Source: Burkholderia sp.
Lineage (GTDB): Bacteria > Pseudomonadota > Gammaproteobacteria > Burkholderiales > Burkholderiaceae
Direction of reading: 5' to 3'
DNA length: 64,000 bases
NCBI GenBank assembly: GCA_031253835.1
Contig: JAIRVP010000048.1
Location: 1 to 64,000 of the forward strand
Shown: positions 54,253 to 61,284 of the stretch, piece after piece
Position numbering within the stretch: the stretch's first letter is position 1
How the letters are laid out: every line of letters starts with the position of its first letter
The notes under the pieces: model-generated
Told to the model about the DNA's origin: nothing
Seen by the model: the letters and a program-made list of their open reading frames with translations, nothing else
Database searches by the model: none
Translations under genes and position numbers: made by a program

Positions 54253-55059
54253 TCACAGGCGATTGCGGATCGCTTGCCCAAGCAGCGCACGCGATTCGCT
54301 GTTCTTCGGGTCGATCGCGAGCGCACGGCTCGCGTTTTGCTCCACACAGTTCCACTCGTCGATCTGCGCACACGAGCGCGCCTTTGCCAGCGCACGCGCA
54401 CCTTCCAGTTCCGCGTGCGTGACGCTTGCCGTCTGCATGCGCGCGGTGTCGGCGCCGTACGAGCGCGGCTTCTGCGCGACGTCCAGGCGCTTTCTCGTGC
54501 CCGCCAGCGTGTCGGTTCGCGGCGCGCGATGCACCGCGCCGTGCCGTGCGATGGCACGGCCGGCGGCCGGCGCGGCATGGGGATTGGCTGCCAGTGCCAT
54601 GGGCGCCGCATGGGACGGTTGCCGGTGTTTCGCAACGGCGCGCGGCGTGGTCCGCCGCGCGGCTTCCGGTTCGACCGCGACCGAGACGGGCGGCACGGTC
54701 GACACCTCGCGTGCCGTCGACGCGGACGGCTCCGGGATCGGCACCGGCGGTGCGGGCGGCGTGACCTGTTGTGCAATCGTCGATGCGGGCGCGGCGGCGA
54801 CCGTCGTGCCGGACGCGCCGGTCGCGCGGGAAGTCGCGGCCACGATCGCCTTGCGGTATTTCCCGACGGTGGTCGTGATTACACGGGAGAGGTCGTGCGC
54901 GACGCTCGCGTGGCCGACCACCGAGTCCCGCTCGGCATACGCGAAGAGGCCGAAGATCGCGGCGAACGCGACGATGCTGAGTGCCGCGTTCTTTCCGGGG
55001 CCCCATGAGGGCTTCGGCGGGCGGGCGGGTGAGTCGTCCGGTCGTTCTGCACGAGTCAT
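54253..55059 (-). CDS. Membrane-anchored protein of unknown function, pga operon
   Basis: A 268-residue protein. One membrane helix at about residues 24-42 (NAALSIVAFAAIFGLFAYAE) is followed by a long Ala/Pro/Thr-rich periplasmic linker (residues 85-200). A C-terminal TPR-like pair of helices follows (RSCAQIDEWNCVEQNASRAL, then AIDPKNSESRALLGQAI). GGAGC precedes ATG 55059. It lies between the secreted protein and pgaA in one operon, so it may link the synthase and the outer-membrane porin. No family recognised. Confidence 0.68.
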   Translation of the reverse strand: MTRAERPDDSPARPPKPSWGPGKNAALSIVAFAAIFGLFAYAERDSVVGHASVAHDLSRVITTTVGKYRKAIVAATSRATGASGTTVAAAPASTIAQQVTPPAPPVPIPEPSASTAREVSTVPPVSVAVEPEAARRTTPRAVAKHRQPSHAAPMALAANPHAAPAAGRAIARHGAVHRAPRTDTLAGTRKRLDVAQKPRSYGADTARMQTASVTHAELEGARALAKARSCAQIDEWNCVEQNASRALAIDPKNSESRALLGQAIRNRL

Positions 55060-55122
55060 TCAATGCTCCTCGATTCGATACGCTGCGGTGAATGACGCGA
55101 TCGGGGCGGGTTCAGTCGGCGG

Positions 55123-55533
55123 TCACCATCGCAACTGCGTGGTGAGCGCGCCCGTTTCGACGATCGCGAACTGCGTGGCGCCTTGATAGGTCCCTTCGAC
55201 GCGATAGCTCGCATCCGGCACGCTGAACAGGCAGCGCGACCCGGATGCGTTGAATTCGACGAGCACGCGGCCATGTCGTCGCAGGCGGACCTGCACGTTG
55301 GCCAGCGGCTGCCCGGTACGGGCGGAAGCAAACGACACGCCCAGGTTGTAGGGCCGGCCGTCGGGGGGGAGCGGTGCCGTTCCGTCGATCCGTGCGTCGC
55401 CGCAGATATACGAAATCACGTAGCGGCCCGCGCCGGGATCGGACGCGGGGGCCTGGGCCATCGCATTCATGCAGAGCGCGGAGATGAAGACGCCCAGGAA
55501 AGGGCGAGCTTGCTGTCGAAGCGAGGAAGACAT
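55123..55533 (-). CDS. Small secreted protein, first gene of the pga operon
   Basis: A 136-residue protein with a Sec signal peptide ending at NAMAQA. The mature part has YVISYICGDARIDG, GVSFASARTGQPLANVQVRL, and SRCLFSVPDASYRVEGTYQG, a carboxypeptidase-regulatory-like beta fold. ATG 55533 has AGGAGG in front; the frame opens earlier without support. It is followed after 63 bases by the anchored protein and then pgaA. A role in polymer secretion or binding is inferred only from the operon. Confidence 0.72.
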   Translation of the reverse strand: MSSSLRQQARPFLGVFISALCMNAMAQAPASDPGAGRYVISYICGDARIDGTAPLPPDGRPYNLGVSFASARTGQPLANVQVRLRRHGRVLVEFNASGSRCLFSVPDASYRVEGTYQGATQFAIVETGALTTQLRW

Positions 55534-55610
55534 TGCAACCTCCTGTCCGGAATCAATGACAGGCATTTATTCCGAGTCAGAATTGCCAGCGTTCTTTTTG
55601 CGACACGCTA

Positions 55611-55639
55611 TTGATACACGATGGTTTTTGAACCAACAA
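55611..55639 (-). promoter_or_regulatory. Candidate pga operon promoter
   Basis: On the minus strand, -35 TTGTTG (55634-55639) and -10 TATCAA (55611-55616) with 17 bp between. A start near 55604 would leave a leader of about 70 bases. Both hexamers are weak, as is common for activator-dependent promoters. Confidence 0.35.
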
Positions 55640-55672
55640 CCGCGTGTGGCCCGAATGGGACGAGGTTAAAAG

Positions 55673-55690
55673 ATCCTATTTAAATAGGAT
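55673..55690. promoter_or_regulatory. 18-bp perfect palindrome upstream of the pga promoter
   Basis: ATCCTATTT followed by its reverse complement AAATAGGAT. Its centre is about 75-80 bases upstream of the proposed start point, a position suited to an activator. Confidence 0.5.
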
Positions 55691-55931
55691 AACGACGGAT
55701 TTGTCAGACTCGCTTGGCGCTGAAGAAAGTCGATATTGCCGAATATGATTATTGCTTGTCGGTAGCGATGATCGAGCACGCATTGAATCACGTCGGAGGT
55801 ATCGACTTTCATGCCGAAAAGTAACGACTGATAAAAGGAATATTTGCGGCTGTGTGCGCGGCGAATCAATGAAGGTCCGGATACAGGTCGCGCATCATGA
55901 AAAGAGGGTGCGACGTTTTTGTTATTTTGGA

Positions 55932-55973
55932 CTGTTACAGGTAAATAGAAACTTTTAATTTGTTCTGTAACAG
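55932..55973. promoter_or_regulatory. Pair of CTGTNACAG boxes three helical turns apart
   Basis: CTGTTACAG (55932-55940) and CTGTAACAG (55965-55973) are each a 9-bp palindrome and begin 33 bp apart. Downstream flanks also match (GGTA-type). They may bind one protein twice on the same face of the helix. Confidence 0.45.
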
Positions 55974-56041
55974 GGTATTTCTGCCCGGAAAATCGGGCTG
56001 AATATTCGGATGTAATGCCGCGACAGTAAAAATGCGAAGTT

Positions 56042-56063
56042 GAAACGCAAACGTTTGCGTTTC
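56042..56063. promoter_or_regulatory. 22-bp perfect palindrome with a PurR/LacI-type core
   Basis: GAAACGCAAAC followed by its reverse complement. The inner 16 bp match the E. coli PurR box (ACGCAAAC/GTTTGCGT), and the central CG is the LacI-family hallmark. No LacI-type gene is in the window. Confidence 0.55.
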
Positions 56064-56185
56064 GTCTGATGTCGATTGCGGGATTTGCACCGGGATTTCA
56101 CCGACTTCGGCGGGATTGCCGATTGCTGTCTTGATCTGGAGAAAGGGCATTCGCGCCGTGAACCCGCACGGCGCGCATGCACCGG

Positions 56186-57181
56186 TCAGCGGCTGCCGCC
56201 GGCGATTCGCCGCGCGGTGCGCATCGCCGGCGCGGCGGCCTGTTCGGCGCCGACCGCGCCTTCGACCGCCGCGCGCGGCCGGTTCATGATGTAGGTCCAC
56301 AGCTGCTCGGCCGCGAGCCCGCGCTTGCGGGCCGACCGGTACAGGCGGATTTCGAGTTCGGTGATCCAGTCCCCGGTGCCCGCGCACACGAGCGTGCCGT
56401 CCGCGAGCTCCTTCGCGACGCAGCTCTCCGGCAGCCAGCCGATCCCGTGACCGGCCACGACCATGCCTTTCAACGCCTCGGACATGTGCGTCTCGAAGCA
56501 GCGGTGCAGCACATACGGCTCGGTCGCATTCAGCAGCAGCATCTCGACGATGTTGCCGAGGAACGCGCCCGACGAATACGCGAGCAGCGGCAGCGGGGCG
56601 TCGGGCGTGCCCGGCAGCTGGAACACGGGCTTGCCGTGCGCATCGGGCGTCGACACGGGCAGGATCCGCTCGACGCCGAGGTTGACGAACGGGAAGTGGT
56701 TCGGGTCGAGCACGATCGGCAGTTGCGGATGGTGATAGCCGAGCAGCAGGTCGCATTCGCCTTCGACGAGCTGCTGCACGCCTTCCGGCACGTTCACCGC
56801 GTTCACGCGTGCCGTGACGTGGCCGACCTCGCCGTTGAGCTGCTTGAGCCATTCGGGAAACAGCGTGAACACGAGCGTATGCGCGACGGCGAAACGCACG
56901 ACCTGGTCGCTGGCCGCGAACTGGTCGTAGCCGTTCACGAGATTGCGCGCCGCATACATGCTGCGCAGGATGTCCGCGGCGAGCCCGCGGAACATCTGGC
57001 CGGCCGGCGTCAGCGTGATCGGGTTGATGCTCCGGTCGACCAGCTTCGCGTCCATCCAGGTTTCGAGCGCGGCAATTCGTCTGCTGAATGCCGACTGCGT
57101 GAGGTGCCGGTTACGTGCGGCCCGGGAGAAGCTCTTGGTATCCGCAAGGCTCAGGAAATCTTCCAGCCACTTTGCTTCCAT
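56186..57181 (-). CDS. LysR-family transcriptional regulator
   Basis: A 331-residue LTTR, slightly long. The HTH is WLEDFLSLADTKSFSRAARN, then LTQSAFSRRIAALETWM. The effector domain begins near VVRFAVAHTLVFTLFP. The last 30 residues form an Ala-rich tail. It lies between the pga operon (same strand, downstream of it) and the divergent ATP-grasp operon, separated from the latter by 600 bases. It could control either side. Effector unknown. Confidence 0.87.
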   Translation of the reverse strand: MEAKWLEDFLSLADTKSFSRAARNRHLTQSAFSRRIAALETWMDAKLVDRSINPITLTPAGQMFRGLAADILRSMYAARNLVNGYDQFAASDQVVRFAVAHTLVFTLFPEWLKQLNGEVGHVTARVNAVNVPEGVQQLVEGECDLLLGYHHPQLPIVLDPNHFPFVNLGVERILPVSTPDAHGKPVFQLPGTPDAPLPLLAYSSGAFLGNIVEMLLLNATEPYVLHRCFETHMSEALKGMVVAGHGIGWLPESCVAKELADGTLVCAGTGDWITELEIRLYRSARKRGLAAEQLWTYIMNRPRAAVEGAVGAEQAAAPAMRTARRIAGGSR

Positions 57182-57423
57182 TTCGATCGTCGCTTTTTAT
57201 AGTCGGGCGCCTGAGGGCGGCGGCACCGTGTGCTGCACCAATTTTCTAGCGTACCGCGCCTCGCACGGGTCCGCCCGATGTTTTTTTTCGATCGGTGTCA
57301 GTCGAAATATGCATGGGCGTTGTCGGCGGGATTACGGCTGCATAGCGTTGAGGTGCCGGACCCGGCTAACCGGACAGTTCACAGCGTCGAACTGCCGGCC
57401 CGCCGCAGACGGTACTTCCCCCA

Positions 57424-57509
57424 GGGCCCGGCACGCGCGGTGCGTGTGCCGGCCCGCCTTTCCGTCCCTTCGTTCAGAGGGTCCCGCGCGCCGGGCGGGC
57501 CGATTTTTT
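57424..57509 (+). ncRNA. Attenuator-like or small-RNA element: two mutually exclusive hairpins and a T tract
   Basis: Hairpin A pairs 57424-57437 with 57442-57455 (13 pairs, one bulge at 57429, one G-T). Hairpin B pairs CGGCCCGCC (57450-57458) with GGCGGGCCG (57494-57502) without mismatch and is followed by A and six T (57504-57509), a rho-independent terminator. The right arm of A and the left arm of B share 57450-57455, so only one can form. The nearest upstream gene reads the other way, so this terminator must end a transcript that starts in the leader. Either it regulates the downstream operon or it ends a small RNA. The downstream gene starts 270 bases later. Confidence 0.5.
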
Positions 57510-57735
57510 GTGCAGTGCAGATTGCACAGTCGTGACACGCGGGGGAACTATGTTTGAAAGACGCGGCGCAGCATGGCCGTGCGCGCTCGCGGCGCATGCG
57601 GGCGCACGTCGCGTCGGGTGCTGCACCGTTATGGTGCGCAATGCCGCGCGGGCGTGCCTGGCGCGGCGCAAAAACGGGGGGATATCGAGGAGATTGCGCA
57701 AGGCACGTTCCTTGCGACGCATTCGTTACGCCGGT

Positions 57736-57754
57736 CCGGCATGCGCAATGCCGG
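57736..57754 (+). other. Hairpin just before the ATP-grasp ribosome binding site
   Basis: CCGGCAT, GCGCA loop, ATGCCGG: a perfect 7-bp stem ending about 15 bases before GGAGAA and 27 bases before ATG 57782. It might affect translation. Confidence 0.4.
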
Positions 57755-57781
57755 GGAAAACGATCGATGGAGAAAAGATCG

Positions 57782-59197
57782 ATGAAGCCATTCGATGAAA
57801 TGCTGCAATCCGGCGACATGGTAAGGGCGCCCTACGCGCGCCTGAAGCAATGGCTCGACACGCAGAATCCCGCGAGCCTCGCCCAGAAAGCCCACGACGC
57901 GGAAGGCGTGTTCCGCAAGACGGGCATCACGTTCGCCGTCTACGGCGACGCGGAGGCCGCCGAGCGGCTGATTCCGTTCGACATCGTCCCGCGCATCATC
58001 TCGGGCGCCGAGTGGAGCCGGCTGTCGCTCGGGATCGAGCAGCGCGTGATGGCGCTCAACGCCTTCCTCGACGACATCTACCACCGGCAGGAAATCGTGC
58101 GCGCGGGCATCGTGCCGAAGCACCTGATCGCGCACAACGAAGCGTTCATCCCGGAGATGATCGACTTCCGGCCGCCCGGAAACGTTTACACGCACATCAT
58201 CGGCGTCGACATCGTGCGCACCGGCGAGAACGCGTTCTACGTGCTGGAGGACAACGCGCGCACGCCGTCCGGCGTGTCGTACATGCTGGAAAACCGCGAG
58301 ACGATGATGCAGCTCTTCCCGGAGCTGTTCCAGCAGGTGAAGGTGCGCCCGGTCGAAACCTATCCGCAGATGCTGCGCCAGTCGCTCGCGGCCGTGTGCC
58401 CGCCGGGCGGCAATGCCGACAACCCGACCGTCGCCGTGCTCACGCCCGGCATCCACAATTCCGCGTACTACGAACATTCGTTCCTCGCCGACCAGATGGG
58501 CGTGCACCTTGTCGAGGGCAGCGACCTGCAGGTGATCGACGGCCGCGTCGCGATGCGCACGACCGAAGGGTTCCGCCCGATCGACGTGCTGTACCGCCGC
58601 GTCGACGACGCGTTCCTCGATCCGCTCACGTTCCGCTCCGATTCGGTGCTCGGCGTCGCCGGGATCATGGACGTGTATCGCGCCGGCAACATCACGATCG
58701 CGAATGCGCCCGGCACGGGCATCGCCGACGACAAGGCGATCTACTCGTACATGCCGGAGATCGTCGAGTTCTACACGGGCCGCAAGGCGCTGCTGGAGAA
58801 CGTGCCGACCTGGCGCTGCGGCGAGACCGACAGCCTGAAATACGTGCTCGAGCATCTCGACGAACTGGTCGTGAAGGAAGTGCACGGCTCGGGCGGCTAC
58901 GGGATGCTGGTCGGGCCGTGCGCGTCGAAGGCCGAGCTCGAGGCGTTTTCCGCGAAGCTGCGCGCGCGCCCCGCGAACTACATCGCGCAACCGACGCTCG
59001 CGCTGTCCACGACGCCGATCCTGACCGATGCCGGCCTTGCGCCGCGCCACGTCGATCTGCGGCCGTTCGTGCTGGTGTCGGACCGGATCCGCATCACGCC
59101 GGGCGGGCTCACGCGCGTCGCGCTGAAAGAAGGATCGCTCGTCGTCAACTCGAGCCAGGGCGGCGGCACCAAGGACACCTGGGTGCTGGCCGACTGA
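57782..59197 (+). CDS. Circularly permuted type 2 ATP-grasp protein
   Basis: A 471-residue ATP-grasp enzyme of the circularly permuted class (COG2308). Blocks seen are AYARLKQWLDTQ-type N-terminus, FLDDIYHRQEIVRAGIVP, VLEDNARTPSGVSYMLENR with likely metal-binding residues, and VVKEVHGSGGYGMLVGP in the ATP site. Such proteins are predicted to form an amide or peptide bond using ATP. I chose ATG 57782 with GGAGAA in front; the frame is open further upstream but crosses structured leader. It heads a four-gene operon with an alpha-E protein and two transglutaminase-type proteins. The operon is widely conserved, but its product is unknown. Confidence 0.9.
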   Translation: MKPFDEMLQSGDMVRAPYARLKQWLDTQNPASLAQKAHDAEGVFRKTGITFAVYGDAEAAERLIPFDIVPRIISGAEWSRLSLGIEQRVMALNAFLDDIYHRQEIVRAGIVPKHLIAHNEAFIPEMIDFRPPGNVYTHIIGVDIVRTGENAFYVLEDNARTPSGVSYMLENRETMMQLFPELFQQVKVRPVETYPQMLRQSLAAVCPPGGNADNPTVAVLTPGIHNSAYYEHSFLADQMGVHLVEGSDLQVIDGRVAMRTTEGFRPIDVLYRRVDDAFLDPLTFRSDSVLGVAGIMDVYRAGNITIANAPGTGIADDKAIYSYMPEIVEFYTGRKALLENVPTWRCGETDSLKYVLEHLDELVVKEVHGSGGYGMLVGPCASKAELEAFSAKLRARPANYIAQPTLALSTTPILTDAGLAPRHVDLRPFVLVSDRIRITPGGLTRVALKEGSLVVNSSQGGGTKDTWVLAD

Positions 59198-59261
59198 GCC
59201 GGACGCGACCGCGCGCGCCGCAACCGGCGCGCCAACCGAACGAAGACGGAGTGGACACGAG

Positions 59262-60203
59262 ATGCTTCTGGGACGTACTGCAAGCGGTCTCTACTGGATG
59301 TACCGCTATATCGAGCGCGCGGAGAACATCGCGCGCATCGTCGATGCCGGGCTGCGGATGGCGCTCACGCGCACGTCCGACGCGCCGGCCGAATGGTCGT
59401 CGGTGCTCGTCAGCTCGGGCACGGACGACGGCTACCGGCAGAAGTACGACGCGTATGCGGCCGATACCGTGACCGACTACCTGCTGCGTGACCGCGACAA
59501 CCCGTCGAGCGTGCTGGCGTGCATCGAGGCCGCGCGCTCGAACGCGCGGATGGTGCGCACGGCGCTGACGCGCGAGGCATGGGAGAGCGTGAACGGCGCA
59601 TGGCTGTCGCTGCGCCGCGCGCTGGCGCAGCCGGTGCCGGAGAGCGAGCTGCCGGCCGTGCTCGACCAGGTGAAGCGCGAAACCGCGCTGATCCTCGGCA
59701 GCTTCTACAGCACGATGCTGCGCAACGAGATCTTCGATTTCGCGCAGATCGGCGCGTTCATCGAGCGCGCGGACAACACCGCGCGGATCATCGACGTGAA
59801 ATACCACCTGCTGCTGCCGTCGGTGTCGCATGTCGGCACGATCCTCGACAACTACCAGTGGGAGACGATCCTGCGCTGCGTCGCCGCGCACCGCTCGTAC
59901 CGCTGGGTGTACGACGTGCAGTACAAGCCGATGAACATCGCCGACTACCTGATCCTGAACGGCCGCATGCCGCGTTCGCTGCGCTATTGCTACGGGCGCG
60001 TCGTGTCGAGCCTGAACCTGCTCGCGAAGGATTACGGCGTGACACACCCGTGTCACGACACGGCCACGAAGATCCTGCAGATGCTGTCCGATACCTCGGT
60101 CGAGCGGATCTTCAAGAGCGGCCTGCACGAATTCCTGACCGACTTCATCGGCCGCAACAACAGCCTCGGGCTCGAAATCGCCCAGGCTTACAACTTCGAC
60201 TGA
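59262..60203 (+). CDS. Alpha-E domain protein
   Basis: A 313-residue, nearly all-helical protein of the alpha-E (COG2307) family. The N-terminal signature reads LGRTASGLYWMYRYIERAEN, and SFYSTMLRNEIFDFAQIGAF, then IERADNTARIIDVKYH, lies in the middle. The function is not known; the family occurs almost only next to circularly permuted ATP-grasp and transglutaminase genes. Conserved Glu, Asp and Arg residues suggest binding of a charged ligand. It lies 64 bases after the ATP-grasp gene and 9 bases before the next gene. Confidence 0.92.
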   Translation: MLLGRTASGLYWMYRYIERAENIARIVDAGLRMALTRTSDAPAEWSSVLVSSGTDDGYRQKYDAYAADTVTDYLLRDRDNPSSVLACIEAARSNARMVRTALTREAWESVNGAWLSLRRALAQPVPESELPAVLDQVKRETALILGSFYSTMLRNEIFDFAQIGAFIERADNTARIIDVKYHLLLPSVSHVGTILDNYQWETILRCVAAHRSYRWVYDVQYKPMNIADYLILNGRMPRSLRYCYGRVVSSLNLLAKDYGVTHPCHDTATKILQMLSDTSVERIFKSGLHEFLTDFIGRNNSLGLEIAQAYNFD

Positions 60204-60212
60204 GAACTTGCC

Positions 60213-61190
60213 ATGCGACTCGCCATCCGACACATCTCGCGTTATCAGTTCGACGATCAAGCCACCCATGCGCTGCAACGGCTGCGGCTGCGCCCGCAAT
60301 CGGGCCCCGGGCAGACGGTGCGCGCGTGGCAGGTCACGATCGACGGCGTCGAGCCGTCGCTGTCGTACGCCGACGGGCTCGGCAACCGGATCGACCTCGT
60401 GCGTCACGACCGCGGCGCGAAAGCCGAGATCGTCGTCATCGCGGCCGGCGTCGTCGAGACGCAGGATCGCGCGGGCATTGTCGGGAATCCTGAAGGCTAT
60501 GCGCCGCCTTGGATCTTCGAGCGCGAGACCGCGCTCACGAAGGCGGGCGACACCGTGCGCGCGCTCACGGAAGCGCTGCCGATCGAGCCGCTCGGCCTCG
60601 ACGCATTGCACTGGCTGATGACCGAAGTGCACGGCCGCATCGCGTATGCGCCGAACCTGGCGGCCGACGCGCCCGTCGACGCGGAAACCGCGCTGCAAAG
60701 CGGCGAGGGCACGAGCCGCGACCATGCGCACGCGTTCATCGCGGCCGCGCGCGCGCTGAAGATTCCCGCGCGCTACATCTCGGGCTACGTGCTCGCCGAC
60801 AGCGCGATGCAGCGCATCGCCGATGCGAAGCAGAATACGGGCGACGTCGAGGAGGAGGAAGCGCTCGCGCTGCAGAGCGGCGAGGGCATGCAGCAGGCGC
60901 TCGGCGCGTCGCACGCCGCGCAATCGCAAGGGATGCCGCAACCGGCGCTCGGCGCGCAGCCGCAGGCCGCCGCGCTGATGCAGCAGCCGGCCGGCCATGC
61001 GTGGGCCGAGGCGTATGTGGAAGGGCTCGGCTGGGTCGGGTTCGATCCGTTCATGAATCGCTGCCCGGACGAGCGCTACGTGCGCATCGCGGTCGGCCTC
61101 GACTATCGCGACGCGCAGCCGGTGACGGGGCTCGGCGCGACGGCCGTCGGCGTCGAGATCAGCGTCGTGCAGACGCCCGAGCTCGTCTGA
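60213..61190 (+). CDS. Transglutaminase-like protein with Ser at the catalytic Cys position
   Basis: A 325-residue protein. The N-terminal beta domain (residues 1-95) reads MRLAIRHISRYQFDDQ. The transglutaminase core shows GTS168RDHAHAFIAAARALKI, then PARYISGY, H262 (GHAWAEAYVEG) and D278 (WVGFDPFMN). In relatives the position of S168 is the nucleophilic Cys (GxCxDxAH). With Ser there, the usual thiol chemistry is not possible. A Gln/Ala-rich insertion (about residues 200-255), which repeats the local ALQSGEG motif, separates the Ser and His blocks. It may be a binding protein, a serine-type amidase or a pseudoenzyme working with the neighbour at 61285. Confidence 0.87.
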   Translation: MRLAIRHISRYQFDDQATHALQRLRLRPQSGPGQTVRAWQVTIDGVEPSLSYADGLGNRIDLVRHDRGAKAEIVVIAAGVVETQDRAGIVGNPEGYAPPWIFERETALTKAGDTVRALTEALPIEPLGLDALHWLMTEVHGRIAYAPNLAADAPVDAETALQSGEGTSRDHAHAFIAAARALKIPARYISGYVLADSAMQRIADAKQNTGDVEEEEALALQSGEGMQQALGASHAAQSQGMPQPALGAQPQAAALMQQPAGHAWAEAYVEGLGWVGFDPFMNRCPDERYVRIAVGLDYRDAQPVTGLGATAVGVEISVVQTPELV

Positions 61191-61284
61191 CCCGACGCAC
61201 GCTTTTCGCCGAATCCGCCATGCCGGGCCGGCGCGTCGAGCGCGACGCGGCGTGCGCGGCCGGCCCAACCCGAACCGAGCTCCC

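Larger units (their letters stand above)
55534..56185. other. Long AT-rich regulatory region upstream of the pga operon
   Basis: About 650 bases, visibly richer in A and T than its surroundings, with no convincing gene. It holds a candidate promoter and three groups of palindromic sites, listed separately, plus a small GC hairpin at 55983-55998 (GCCCG, 6-nt loop, CGGGC) that may end the LysR transcript. Short open frames here have no ribosome binding sites. Confidence 0.6.
57182..57781. other. 600-bp leader/divergent region before the ATP-grasp operon
   Basis: No credible gene. It holds an inverted repeat TTTCGA-N10-TCGAAA (57286-57307), a strong double-hairpin element with T tract (57424-57509), nested repeats of TGCAC type (57509-57528) and a hairpin near the start codon (57736-57754). 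The GGAGAA at about 57769-57774 is the ribosome binding site for the ATP-grasp gene. Confidence 0.6.

Noticed and set aside
50814..54776. An open frame of 1,320 codons on the minus strand across pgaA and the upstream gene
   Set aside because: It is in a different frame from pgaA, is almost wholly Arg/Pro/Ala, and conflicts with clear PgaA and PgaB reading frames.
55666..55869. A 67-codon minus-strand frame in the AT-rich region upstream of the pga operon
   Set aside because: No ribosome binding site at either Met, and it overlaps the palindrome at 55673-55690. Open frames are easily extended here by chance; left out, though not fully excluded.
55925..55980. The CTGT/ACAG boxes as a lux-box for a quorum-sensing regulator
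   Set aside because: Lux/cep boxes need CTGT and ACAG about 10-12 bases apart within one 20-bp site; here they are one base apart.
57230..57535. A 101-codon plus-strand frame in the leader of the ATP-grasp operon
   Set aside because: It crosses both hairpins and the T tract, has no ribosome binding site and no protein-like composition.
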